A stretch of 64,000 nucleotides of DNA from Pseudonocardia kujensis (GTDB taxonomy: Bacteria; Actinomycetota; Actinomycetes; Mycobacteriales; Pseudonocardiaceae): NCBI RefSeq assembly GCF_021283305.1, contig NZ_JAJSOK010000010.1, positions 62,001 through 126,000 of the forward strand, read 5' to 3'. The notes beneath the pieces are model-generated. The model was not told the DNA's origin. It did no database searches and saw only the letters and a list, made by a program, of their open reading frames with translations. Shown one piece after another: positions 50,588-59,589 of this stretch (positions are counted from its first letter, which is position 1; the number at the start of each line of letters is the position of its first letter). Position numbers and translations under genes: made by a program.

Positions 50588-50671
50588 GTGGCCGATGTGC
50601 TCTATGCACTGCTGCTGGTCGGCGGGTTCGCCGTGCTGGTGCTGTGCCTGCACGGTCTGGAGCGCCTGTGA
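50588..50671 (+). CDS. Tiny single-helix membrane peptide preceding kdpF
   Basis: A 27-residue peptide from GTG: VADVLYALLLVGGFAVLVLCLHGLERL, one membrane helix ending in a short charged tail. AGGAG lies 6-8 bases upstream. Similar tiny peptides precede kdpF in actinobacterial kdp operons. It overlaps the kdpF start (GTGA) and may stabilise the complex. No finer function can be claimed. Confidence 0.65.
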   Translation: MADVLYALLLVGGFAVLVLCLHGLERL

Positions 50672-50772
50672 GTGCGATCGGCGACGTCGTGACGAACGTG
50701 GTGGGCGGCGTCGTGGCGCTCGCGTTGCTCGTCCACCTCGTGGTGGCCCTGCTGCGGCCGGAGAGGTTCTGA
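50668..50772 (+). CDS. kdpF: KdpF, small stabilising subunit
   Basis: A 34-residue single-helix peptide ending LLVHLVVALLRPERF; the ALLRPERF tail is the KdpF signature. KdpF sits against KdpA and stabilises the K+ ATPase. GTG start coupled to the previous peptide, 1 base before kdpA. Confidence 0.88.
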   Translation: MSAIGDVVTNVVGGVVALALLVHLVVALLRPERF

Positions 50773-50773
50773 C

Positions 50774-52435
50774 GTGGACGACACCCTCGCCGGCCTGCTG
50801 CAGGTCGTCCTGCTGCTGGTCCTGCTCGCGGTCTGCCACGCGCCGCTGGGCGACTACATGGCCAGGGTCTTCACCAGCGAGAAGGACTGGCGCGTCGAGG
50901 CCGCGCTCTACCGGCTCGTGCGGGTCGACGCCTCGAGCGGTCAGCGGTGGCCCACCTACGCCGCCGGCGTGCTGGGCTTCTCGTTCGTCTCGATCGTGCT
51001 GCTCTACCTGCTGCAGCGGCTCCAGCCGCTGCTGCCGATGTCGTTCGGTCGCGGCGCGGTCGGGCCGGCGACGGCGTTCAACACCGCGATCTCGTTCGTG
51101 ACCAACACGAACTGGCAGTCCTACGTCCCCGAGCAGGTCCTCGGGAACACCGTGCAGATGGCGGGTCTGACGGTCCAGAACATCCTCTCCGCCGCCGTCG
51201 GCCTCGCGGTGGCCGCGGCACTGATCCGCGGCTTCGTCCGCTCCGGCACCGACCGGATCGGCAACTTCTGGGTCGACCTGACCCGGGCCACGTTCCGGAT
51301 CATGCTCCCGATGGCGTTCGTCGCGTCGGTCCTGCTGCTGATCACCGGTGTGACGATGTCGCTGCGCGCGGGCGTGGACGTGACCGGGGTCGACGGCGCT
51401 ACGCACACCCTGCCCCTGGCGCCCACGGCCTCCCAGGAGGCCGTGAAGATGCTCGGCACCAACGGGGGCGGCATCTTCAACGCCAACTCGGCCCACCCGT
51501 TCGAGAACCCGAACGCCCTGTCGAACCTGCTCGAGATCTTCCTCATGCTGGTGGTCCCCGTGGCCATGACCCGCACCTTCGGCACGATGGTCGGCAACCG
51601 CCGGCAGGGCACCGTCCTGCTGTCGGTCATGGGGATGCTGTGGGGTGCCCTGCTCGCGGTGGCATGGTTCGCCGAGACCCACCCGAACGGCCCGGCCACC
51701 CTCGCCGCGGGCGGCGCGCTCGAGGGCAAGGAGGTCCGCTTCGGCATCCCCACGTCGATCCTCTTCGGGGTGTCGACCACCGGGACCTCGACGGGTGCGG
51801 TGAACTCGCTGCACGACAGCTACACCGGCGGCGCGGGCGGGGTGACCCTGCTGAACATGCTGCTCGGCGAGGTCGCGCCGGGCGGTGTCGGGGCCGGGCT
51901 CGTCGGCATCCTGGTGGTCGCGCTCGTCGCGATGTTCCTCGCGGGCCTGATGGTCGGGCGCACCCCCGAGTACCTGGGCAAGAAGCTGGGGCAGCGGGAG
52001 GTCACCGTGGCCGCGGTCTACATCCTGGTGATGCCCGCCGTCGTGCTGCTGGGCGCGGCGCTGGCGATCGCCCTGCCGGGCACGCCCGGCGCCCTGGGCA
52101 ACACCGGCGCGCACGGCTTCTCCGAGGTCCTCTACGCCTTCGCCAGCGCCGCCAACAACAACGGGTCCGCGTTCGCAGGCCTCACGGTGACCAGCGACTT
52201 CTTCCAGTCCGCGCTGGGGCTGGCGATGCTGTTCGGCCGCTTCGTGCTGATCCTGGCGGTGCTCGCACTGGCGGGCTCGCTGGCCGAGCAGAAACGCGTG
52301 GAGGCAGGAGCCGGGACGCTCGCCACGGACAAGCCGCTGTTCGGCGTCCTCGTCGGCGGGACCCTGATCCTCGTCGCCGCCCTCACCTTCTTCCCGGCGC
52401 TCGCGCTGGGTCCGCTCGCGGAGGCCGTCGCGTGA
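50774..52435 (+). CDS. kdpA: KdpA, potassium-binding subunit
   Basis: This 553-residue subunit is of normal size. It has ten-plus helices and the four selectivity-filter-like loops: [58 protein letters not shown] and [15 protein letters not shown]. It is the K+ channel-like entry path of the KdpFABC pump. The GTG start immediately follows kdpF, and its stop overlaps kdpB. Confidence 0.97.
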   Translation: MDDTLAGLLQVVLLLVLLAVCHAPLGDYMARVFTSEKDWRVEAALYRLVRVDASSGQRWPTYAAGVLGFSFVSIVLLYLLQRLQPLLPMSFGRGAVGPATAFNTAISFVTNTNWQSYVPEQVLGNTVQMAGLTVQNILSAAVGLAVAAALIRGFVRSGTDRIGNFWVDLTRATFRIMLPMAFVASVLLLITGVTMSLRAGVDVTGVDGATHTLPLAPTASQEAVKMLGTNGGGIFNANSAHPFENPNALSNLLEIFLMLVVPVAMTRTFGTMVGNRRQGTVLLSVMGMLWGALLAVAWFAETHPNGPATLAAGGALEGKEVRFGIPTSILFGVSTTGTSTGAVNSLHDSYTGGAGGVTLLNMLLGEVAPGGVGAGLVGILVVALVAMFLAGLMVGRTPEYLGKKLGQREVTVAAVYILVMPAVVLLGAALAIALPGTPGALGNTGAHGFSEVLYAFASAANNNGSAFAGLTVTSDFFQSALGLAMLFGRFVLILAVLALAGSLAEQKRVEAGAGTLATDKPLFGVLVGGTLILVAALTFFPALALGPLAEAVA

Positions 52436-54477
52436 CCACCCCCACCCTGGAACGCGACCCGGAACGGACCGTCACCGCCGGCGGACCGGTCGGGGCCGGC
52501 GCCTTCCGTCCGGCTCAGCTGTGGGCGTCGCTGCCCGACGCGCTGCGCAAGCTCGACCCGCGCACCCAGCTGCGCAACCCGGTCATGTTCGTCGTCTGGA
52601 CCGGGTCCGTGCTCGTCACCCTGGACGCGCTCTGGCGACCGACGCTGTTCGGCTGGCTCATCGCCGTCTGGCTGTGGTTCACGGTGGTGTTCGCCAACCT
52701 CGCCGAGGCCGTTGCCGAGGGCCGCGGCAAGGCCCAGGCGGAGACCCTGCGGAGGACCAGGCGGGACACCGTCGCGCGGCTCCTCGACGGCACCACCACG
52801 GGCGCCACGGAGCTGCGCGTCGGCGACCGGGTCGTCGTCGAGGCCGGGGAGACGATCCCCGGCGACGGCGACGTCGTCGAGGGCATCGCCACCGTCGACG
52901 AGTCCGCGATCACCGGTGAGTCCGCGCCCGTCGTGCGCGAGGCCGGCGGCGACCGGTCCAGCGTCACCGGCGGGACGACGGTGCTGTCCGACCGGATCGT
53001 CGTGGAGATCACGACGAAGCCGGGCGAGTCCTTCGTCGACCGGATGATCGCGCTGGTCGAGGGCGCCTCGCGGCAGAAGACGCCCAACGAGATCGCCCTG
53101 ACCATCCTGCTGGCCGCGCTGACGATCATCTTCCTGCTCGCCGTCGTCGCGCTGCAGCCGATGAGCGCCTACGCCGGCGCCCCGCAGTCCGTGGTCGTGC
53201 TGGTCGCGCTGCTGGTCTGCCTGATCCCGACGACGATCGGCGCGTTGCTCTCCGCCATCGGTATCGCCGGCATGGACCGGCTCGTGCAGCGCAACGTCCT
53301 GGCGAAGTCCGGCCGCGCGGTCGAGGCCGCGGGCGACATCGACACCCTGCTGCTCGACAAGACGGGCACCATCACCTTCGGCAACCGGCAGGCCACCGAG
53401 CTGATCCCGACGGGCGGGGCGAGCACGCGGGAACTGGCCGAGGCGGCCCGGCTGTCCAGCCTCGCCGACCAGACCCCGGAGGGCCGCAGCGTCGTGGCCC
53501 TGTGCGCCCGGGAGTTCGGCCTGGCGCCGGAGGCCTCGGCCGACGAGGCCAGGGCGGAGTTCGTCCCCTTCACCGCGCAGACCAGGATGTCCGGCCTGGA
53601 CGTCGACGGCCGCCGGATCCGCAAGGGCGCCGCGTCCGCGGTGCTCGCCGCGACCGGGGTGCGGAGCGGCGAGGTGGATCGACTGGTCGAGAGGATCTCC
53701 GACGAGGGCGGCACCCCGCTCGTCGTCGCCGACGGCGAGCGGGTCCTGGGTGTCATCCGGTTGTCCGACGTGGTCAAGCCGGGCATCGCGGCCCGGTTCG
53801 CCGAACTGCGGGTCATGGGCATCCGGACGGTCATGGTCACCGGGGACAACCCGCGCACCGCCCGGGCGGTCGCCGCGGAGGCGGGCGTCGACGACCACCT
53901 CGCCGAGGCCACGCCCGAGGACAAGATGGCCTACATCCGCGCGGAGCAGGAGGGCGGTCGGCTGGTCGCGATGACCGGCGACGGCACCAACGACGCGCCC
54001 GCGCTCGCGCAGGCCGACGTCGGCGTCGCGATGAACACCGGGACGGCCGCGGCGAAGGAGGCCGGCAACATGGTCGACCTCGACTCCGACCCGACGAAGC
54101 TGATCGAGATCGTGGAGATCGGTAAGCAGCTGCTGATCACGCGCGGGGCGCTGACCACCTTCTCGGTGGCCAACGACCTGGCGAAGTACTTCGCGATCCT
54201 GCCGGCGATGTTCGCCGCGCTGTACCCCTCGCTCGGGGCGCTCAACGTCATGGGCCTGCACTCGCCGCAGTCGGCGATCCTGTCCGCGGTGATCTTCAAT
54301 GCGTTGATCATCATCGCGCTGATCCCGCTGGCGCTGCGCGGCGTGCGGTACCGGCCCTCGTCGGCCTCGGTCCTGCTGCGCCGCAACCTCCTGCTCTACG
54401 GCCTGGGCGGCGTGGTGCTGCCCTTCGTCGGCATCTTCCTCATCGACCTGCTGGTCCGACTCCTCCCGGGGATGTGA
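52432..54477 (+). CDS. kdpB: KdpB, P-type ATPase subunit
   Basis: This 681-residue pump subunit has [19 protein letters not shown] (actuator), [52 protein letters not shown] with phosphorylated Asp309, [11 protein letters not shown] and [26 protein letters not shown]. It drives K+ uptake by ATP hydrolysis at low external K+. The GTG start overlaps the kdpA stop (GTGA). Confidence 0.97.
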   Translation: MTTPTLERDPERTVTAGGPVGAGAFRPAQLWASLPDALRKLDPRTQLRNPVMFVVWTGSVLVTLDALWRPTLFGWLIAVWLWFTVVFANLAEAVAEGRGKAQAETLRRTRRDTVARLLDGTTTGATELRVGDRVVVEAGETIPGDGDVVEGIATVDESAITGESAPVVREAGGDRSSVTGGTTVLSDRIVVEITTKPGESFVDRMIALVEGASRQKTPNEIALTILLAALTIIFLLAVVALQPMSAYAGAPQSVVVLVALLVCLIPTTIGALLSAIGIAGMDRLVQRNVLAKSGRAVEAAGDIDTLLLDKTGTITFGNRQATELIPTGGASTRELAEAARLSSLADQTPEGRSVVALCAREFGLAPEASADEARAEFVPFTAQTRMSGLDVDGRRIRKGAASAVLAATGVRSGEVDRLVERISDEGGTPLVVADGERVLGVIRLSDVVKPGIAARFAELRVMGIRTVMVTGDNPRTARAVAAEAGVDDHLAEATPEDKMAYIRAEQEGGRLVAMTGDGTNDAPALAQADVGVAMNTGTAAAKEAGNMVDLDSDPTKLIEIVEIGKQLLITRGALTTFSVANDLAKYFAILPAMFAALYPSLGALNVMGLHSPQSAILSAVIFNALIIIALIPLALRGVRYRPSSASVLLRRNLLLYGLGGVVLPFVGIFLIDLLVRLLPGM

Positions 54478-54478
54478 C

Positions 54479-55102
54479 GTGCTCTCCACCCTGCGCAGGC
54501 AGACCGGCACCGGTCTGCGCCTACTGGTCCTCCTCACCGTGCTCTGCGGCATCGTCTACCCGCTCGTGGTCTGGGGCGTCTCGCGAATCCCCGGGCTCGC
54601 CGGCCACGCCGAGGGATCGGTGATCACGAAGAACGGGACCGCCGCCGGGTCGTCGCTCATCGGCGTCGACCCCGTGCCGGCCGATCCCGCTGCCGACCCG
54701 TACTTCCACACCCGGCCCTCGGCCTCGTCCGCGGACGTCCTCGGTCCCGCCGACACGAGCACCTCGGGCGGCTCCAACAAGGCCGGCGACTCGCAGGATC
54801 TGCTCGACACCGTCTCCCGGCGGCGCGCGCTGATCGCACAGCGGGAGGGCGTTCCGCCCGCGGCCGTGCCCACCGACGCGGTCACCGCCTCGGCGTCCGG
54901 GCTCGACCCCGACATCGGCCCGGCCTACGCAGCGCTGCAGGTCGAGCGGGTCGCGCGGGTGACGGGACTGCCGGTCGACCGGGTCCGGGACCTCGTCGCG
55001 GGCGCCACGGACGGGCGCATACTCGGGTTCCTCGGCGAGCCGACCGTGAACGTCACCGCGCTCAACCTGGCGGTCGCCGCCGCGCAGCGGCCGGCCGGCT
55101 GA
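54479..55102 (+). CDS. kdpC: KdpC, accessory subunit
   Basis: This 207-residue subunit has one N-terminal helix (GLRLLVLLTVLCGIVYPLVVWGVSRI) and a periplasmic domain. That domain has GSSLIGVDPVPADPAADPYFHTRPSAS, SGGSNKAGDSQDLLDTVSRRR and DAVTASASGLDPDIGPAYAALQVERVARVTGL. It aids ATP use by KdpB. One base separates it from kdpB. Confidence 0.96.
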   Translation: MLSTLRRQTGTGLRLLVLLTVLCGIVYPLVVWGVSRIPGLAGHAEGSVITKNGTAAGSSLIGVDPVPADPAADPYFHTRPSASSADVLGPADTSTSGGSNKAGDSQDLLDTVSRRRALIAQREGVPPAAVPTDAVTASASGLDPDIGPAYAALQVERVARVTGLPVDRVRDLVAGATDGRILGFLGEPTVNVTALNLAVAAAQRPAG

Positions 55103-55139
55103 CCCGGGTCGGCGGGTCTCGCACGAACGGGGTGGGGGC

Positions 55140-57770
55140 ATGACCAGCGGACCGGCGACGGGAGGGACCGTGCAGCCGCGGGGTGAACTGCGGATCCATC
55201 TGGGCGCGGCGCCGGGGGTCGGCAAGACCTACGCCATGTTGTGCGAGGCCCGCCGCCGCAGGGAACGCGGAACCGACGTCGTCGTCGGGCTCGTGGAGAC
55301 CCACGGCCGCGCGCGGACCGCCGAGCTCCTGGACGGCCTCGAGGTCCTGCCGCGGCGACCCACGCGGTTCGGCGGCGAGCTCGACGTGGACGCGGTGATC
55401 GCCCGCCGTCCGGAGGTCGTGCTGGTCGACGAGCTGGCCCACACGAACGCCCCGGGGCCGGACCGGACGGCCGGCTCCGCGGGCTCCGCCCCCGGCAACC
55501 CGAAGCGCTGGCAGGACGTCGAGGAGCTGCTCGAGGCCGGGATCGACGTGCTGTCCACCGTGAACGTCCAGCACCTCGAGTCGCTCAACGACGTCGTCGA
55601 GAAGATCACCGGGGTCCGGCAGCGGGAGACCGTGCCCGACGAGTTCGTGCGCCGCGCCGACCAGATCGAGCTGGTCGACATCACCCCCGAGGCGCTGCGC
55701 CGCCGGCTCGCGCACGGCAACGTCTACGCCGCCGAGAAGGTCGACGCCGCCCTGGCCAACTACTTCCAGGTCGGGAACCTGATCGCGCTCCGTGAGCTCG
55801 CCCTGCTGTGGGTGGCCGACGAGGTCGACACCGCGTTGCAGCGGTACCGCACGGAGAAGCGGATCTCCGAGACCTGGGAGACCCGCGAGCGCGTGGTCGT
55901 CGCCCTGACCGGCGGCGCCGAGTCGGAGACCGTGCTGCGCCGGGCCACCCGGATCGCCAAACGGGCCGGGCAGGCCGACCTCCTCGCGGTGCACGTGCTG
56001 CGCGGCGACGGTCTCGCCGGGGCGCCGGTCGGGGCCACGAACGCGCTGCGGAAGCTGGCCGACGACGTCGGGGCCAGCTTCCACACCGTCGTCGGCGACA
56101 GCGGTGCCGGCGGCGTCACCGACGCCCTGCTCGAGTTCGCCCGCGGGGTGAACGCCACCCAGCTGGTGCTCGGCACCTCGCGACGGTCCCGGCTGGCCCG
56201 GGTGTTCGACGAGGGCATCGGTGCGCGCGTCGTCCGCGAGTCCGGTTCGATCGACGTCCACATGGTCACCCACGCGGCCGCCGGTGCGTCGGCGCTGCGG
56301 CTCCCCCGGCTGCACAGCGCGGTCCCGCTCGACCGGCGCGTCCTCGGCTGGGTCCTGGCGGTGCTGGGCCCGGCCGCCGCGACCCTGCTCGGCGCGTCCC
56401 TCGACGAGATCGTCGGGCTCTCGACGGACGTCGTGCTGTTCTTCCTGGCCACCACCGTGGTGGCCCTGGTCGGCGGGCTCGGACCGGCGCTGCTCGCCGC
56501 CCTGCTCGGCGGCCTCCTGCTCAACTTCTTCCTCACCCCGCCGCTGTACTCGCTGACCATCTCCCAACCGGAGAACGCGATCACCGTCGTCGCGATGCTG
56601 ATCGTCGCCGTGCTGGTCGCCCTGGTCGTGGACCGGGCGGCCCGCCGCGGGGAGCAGGCCGCGCGGGCAGGCACCGAGGCCGCCCTGCTGGCGTCGTTCG
56701 CCCGCACCGTCCTGACCCGCGCCGACCCGCTGCCCCGCCTGCTGGAGAAGGTCCGCGAGGCGTTCGGGCTGCGTTGCGTGGCACTGCTCGAACACGAGGG
56801 CGGCGAGTGGCGCCGCGTCGCGACCTCGGGTCCGCCCGAGTGCGGCCGCCCGGAGGACGCCGACGTCGACGTCGCCGTGGAACCGGGGCTGCACCTGATC
56901 GGCACCGGCCGCTCGTTGCCCGCCCACGACCGGAGACTCCTGGAGACCGTCGGCGGGCAGGCCCTGCTCGCGCTGCGCAGCCAACGCGCGAGCGAGGAAG
57001 CCCTGCGCGCCCGGCGACGCGCCGAGATCAACGAGACCCGCGGGGCGATGCTCTCCGCGGTCGGCCACGACCTGCGCAGTCCCCTGACCTCGATCAAGGC
57101 GGCGATCGGCAGCCTGCGCGACCCGCTGCTCCGGTTGTCCGGCACGGACCGGGCCGAGCTGCTCGAGACGGTCGAGGAGTCGGCCGACCGGCTGGCCGGG
57201 CTCGTCGACAACCTCCTGGACTCCTCGCGGCTCGCCTCCGGCGCGGTCGAGCCCCTGCTGGAGCGCGTCGGCTACGACGAGGCCGCCGCGCGGGCCCTGC
57301 TCGGCGTGCCGGAGGCGGCCCGGGTCCGCCTCGAGATCCCGGGCGACCTCCCCGACGTGACCGCGGACGTGGGTCTGCTCGAACGGGTCGTCGCGAACCT
57401 CGTCGACAACGCCCTGCGCCACGGCGGCGGCGCACCGGTCGTCCTGCGCGCGAGCGCGTACGAGGGCCGCGCCGAGCTCCGGGTCGTCGACTCCGGGCCG
57501 GGCGTGCCGAAGAAGCAACGCGACACGCTGTTCACCCCCTTCCAACGGCGCGGCGACCGCCGGGCCACCAGCGGGGTCGGGCTGGGGCTGTCGGTCGCGC
57601 GCGGGCTCACGGAGGTCATGGGCGGCACCCTGACCGCGGAGGACACGCCGGGCGGCGGCCTCACGACCGTCGTGTCCCTGCCCCTCGCCGCGCTCCCGGC
57701 GGCCGGCCGGCCCTCCGCTCCTCCCCCGCAGCTGACCGACGGGTCGGCCGCGAGCGGGATGCGCGGATGA
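55140..57770 (+). CDS. kdpD: KdpD sensor histidine kinase
   Basis: This 876-residue kinase has the full KdpD layout. It has an N-terminal P-loop domain (HLGAAPGVGKTYAMLCEARRR, VETHGRARTAELL, DELAHTNAPG), a USP-like domain (about 250-370) and four membrane helices (about 395-500, FFLTPPLYSLTISQPENA). A GAF-like region and a kinase core with His643 (SAVGHDLRSPLTSIKAAIG), NLVDNALRHGG, DSGPGVPKKQ and GVGLGLSVARGL follow. It senses K+ limitation. No kdpE follows; the next gene is convergent. Confidence 0.96.
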   Translation: MTSGPATGGTVQPRGELRIHLGAAPGVGKTYAMLCEARRRRERGTDVVVGLVETHGRARTAELLDGLEVLPRRPTRFGGELDVDAVIARRPEVVLVDELAHTNAPGPDRTAGSAGSAPGNPKRWQDVEELLEAGIDVLSTVNVQHLESLNDVVEKITGVRQRETVPDEFVRRADQIELVDITPEALRRRLAHGNVYAAEKVDAALANYFQVGNLIALRELALLWVADEVDTALQRYRTEKRISETWETRERVVVALTGGAESETVLRRATRIAKRAGQADLLAVHVLRGDGLAGAPVGATNALRKLADDVGASFHTVVGDSGAGGVTDALLEFARGVNATQLVLGTSRRSRLARVFDEGIGARVVRESGSIDVHMVTHAAAGASALRLPRLHSAVPLDRRVLGWVLAVLGPAAATLLGASLDEIVGLSTDVVLFFLATTVVALVGGLGPALLAALLGGLLLNFFLTPPLYSLTISQPENAITVVAMLIVAVLVALVVDRAARRGEQAARAGTEAALLASFARTVLTRADPLPRLLEKVREAFGLRCVALLEHEGGEWRRVATSGPPECGRPEDADVDVAVEPGLHLIGTGRSLPAHDRRLLETVGGQALLALRSQRASEEALRARRRAEINETRGAMLSAVGHDLRSPLTSIKAAIGSLRDPLLRLSGTDRAELLETVEESADRLAGLVDNLLDSSRLASGAVEPLLERVGYDEAAARALLGVPEAARVRLEIPGDLPDVTADVGLLERVVANLVDNALRHGGGAPVVLRASAYEGRAELRVVDSGPGVPKKQRDTLFTPFQRRGDRRATSGVGLGLSVARGLTEVMGGTLTAEDTPGGGLTTVVSLPLAALPAAGRPSAPPPQLTDGSAASGMRG

Positions 57771-57955
57771 GCTCGGCGGGATCGGACGACCGTCACCATG
57801 CCCGCAGGCTCGCCGCAGGCAGGGCGATCAGCAGCGAGCCGAGCCCGCCCGAGGTCGCGCCGACCAGCGCGAGGCGCCCTTCCGCGGACGGCGTGGCCGT
57901 GGCACCGCCACCGAACGGGCGGGTGAGGGCGATCAGGAGCGGGGCCGCCCCTGCG

Positions 57956-58669
57956 TCACGGCCCGACGGTCGTCGCGGGCGCCGCCGAGGCACGGCGACG
58001 GAGCCGGTGCAGGCTCACCTCCGAGCGGGCGGTGCCCGTCGTGCTGACGATCGCCCACTCCGCACACGCGGCGAGGAAGTCACGGGCCGGCGGACGTCCC
58101 TCGTCGGCGAGCCAGATCTCGCCCGTGCCGCAGACGAGCCGGGGCAGCAGCGCGCCGAGGGCGTCGAGTCCGTCGTGGAGGTACAGCACGTCGGCCGCCA
58201 GGACGAGGTCCCACGGAGCACCCGCGATCGCCGACCAGGGATCCGACCAGTCGCACTGCGCCACGTCGAGCCGGACCCCGTTGCGGCGGGCGTTGTGCGC
58301 CGCGAAGGCCAGGGCGCTCGGCACGAGATCGGTGGCGAGCACCCTGGCGCCACCCTGCGCGGCGGCGAGGCTCGGCAGGGCGAGCCCGCACCCGAGCTCG
58401 AGCACGCGCGCGCCGGAGACGTCCGCGCGCGCCACGGCGCCCGCGAGCTCGATCCCGCTCGGCCACGGCTGCGCCCAGTAGGGCGGCTCGGTCCCGCCCC
58501 AGCCGAAGTTCTGCTGGTAGATCCGGTCGAGCGCGTCCCGGGGGTGGATGAGCTCGATCCGTCCGGTCGGCAGGTCGAGGGAGCTGTGGCCGACCCCCGG
58601 CAGGCCGGACGGCACACCGGCTCCGGGAGCGTCGCCGTACAGGGTGAATCCGCTGGTGGCGGAGGGCAT
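57956..58669 (-). CDS. METTL21/FAM86-like lysine-type methyltransferase
   Basis: This 237-residue class I methyltransferase has [79 protein letters not shown]. The ELGCGLALPSL motif is the SAM loop and the PYWAQPWPSG segment precedes it, as in protein-lysine methyltransferases of this group. DLVLAADVLYLHDGLDALGALL is post-II. The target is unknown. The ATG start has GAGG upstream. It is isolated, converging on kdpD. Confidence 0.85.
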   Translation of the reverse strand: MPSATSGFTLYGDAPGAGVPSGLPGVGHSSLDLPTGRIELIHPRDALDRIYQQNFGWGGTEPPYWAQPWPSGIELAGAVARADVSGARVLELGCGLALPSLAAAQGGARVLATDLVPSALAFAAHNARRNGVRLDVAQCDWSDPWSAIAGAPWDLVLAADVLYLHDGLDALGALLPRLVCGTGEIWLADEGRPPARDFLAACAEWAIVSTTGTARSEVSLHRLRRRASAAPATTVGP

Positions 58670-59059
58670 GCAAGCCTCGGATCTCTCGCGGGACGACCCG
58701 CGTTCGGGTACGGCACACAGGTGCCGCTCATACCGTGCCTCGCTGCACGGATCGGTCAGTGGCGGAGGACGCCTGCCCTGCCCGGCTCCCTGCACCCCGG
58801 CGGTGACGACTCATCGGGCGACCCGGGCGACGCGCCTCGACAACTGCTGTGCCCCGACCCTACGCGTCCTGCCCCGTTCGGGCGCGCCACGCAGTAGGGT
58901 GCCCGCGGTCGTTCGGTTTTCGAGGTCCGTGTCCTGCACGCTCGCGGAAACGGAAGCGATGGGCCGCGGCCCCGTCCTCACCGTGACGGCGGGACCGGCC
59001 CGTCAGGCCGCCCGGGCCCCGCACCCTGCGGAGGCCCAGGACCTGCGAGGAGCAGTCAG
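58670..59059. other. Gene-free region upstream of cspA
   Basis: These 390 bp have no gene. A TAGGGT -10-like box (58895-58900) would give a leader of about 155 nt before the cold-shock gene, consistent with the long structured leaders of many csp mRNAs. No clear -35 partner is seen. Confidence 0.4.
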
Positions 59060-59263
59060 ATGCCACAGGGCACCGTGAAGTGGTTCAACGCCGAGAAGGG
59101 CTTCGGCTTCATCGAGCAGGACGGCGGCGGCGCAGACGTCTTCGTCCACTACTCGGAGATCGACGCCGCCGGGTACCGCAGCCTCGACGAGGGCCAGCGG
59201 GTGGAGTTCGAGGTCGGGCAGGGCAAGAAGGGGCCGCAGGCCACCGGCGTCCGCCCCGTCTGA
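59060..59263 (+). CDS. cspA: Cold-shock protein (CspA family)
   Basis: This 67-residue single cold-shock domain has RNP1 KGFGFIEQD and RNP2 VFVHYSEI, from [63 protein letters not shown]. It is an RNA chaperone that binds single-stranded nucleic acid. GAGGAG upstream sets the ATG. A strong terminator follows at 59278. Confidence 0.97.
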   Translation: MPQGTVKWFNAEKGFGFIEQDGGGADVFVHYSEIDAAGYRSLDEGQRVEFEVGQGKKGPQATGVRPV

Positions 59264-59277
59264 CACCGCACACGCCA

Positions 59278-59309
59278 GGAGCCCGCCACCCCTCGGGGAG
59301 GCGGGCTCC
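59278..59309 (+). terminator. cspA terminator hairpin
   Basis: GGAGCCCGCC (59278-59287) pairs perfectly with GGCGGGCTCC (59300-59309) over 10 bp with a 12-nt loop, 14 bases after the cspA stop. No long T run follows, as is common in high-GC actinobacteria. Confidence 0.8.
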
Positions 59310-59589
59310 CGTCGTCTCCGGGCCGGGATCCCTGGCACCGGGGACGAACCGGCCGGACCGCTCGACGGCGCCCGGTTCCGGCCGGGGCGGTGACGACCGG
59401 ACAACCGATCACGAAACCGGACGGGGCCACCCCGGGCGCCGGGCGTGGCCGGCCACCGGGCACGCTGCGGAGGTGCCGTCGTCCACACAGCCGGACGCAC
59501 GGCCGGGTGGTGGTCGTCGCCGGGTCGGAGGTTCATGGGTGGTTGCGCCGGCTCCTCGGGAGGAGGAACGCATCACGACACCGGCAGCG

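Noticed and set aside
57793..57993. 66-aa minus-strand frame between kdpD and the methyltransferase
   Set aside because: It overlaps the end of the methyltransferase gene and has no clear ribosome-binding site. The hydrophobic stretch is short, so it is not supported.
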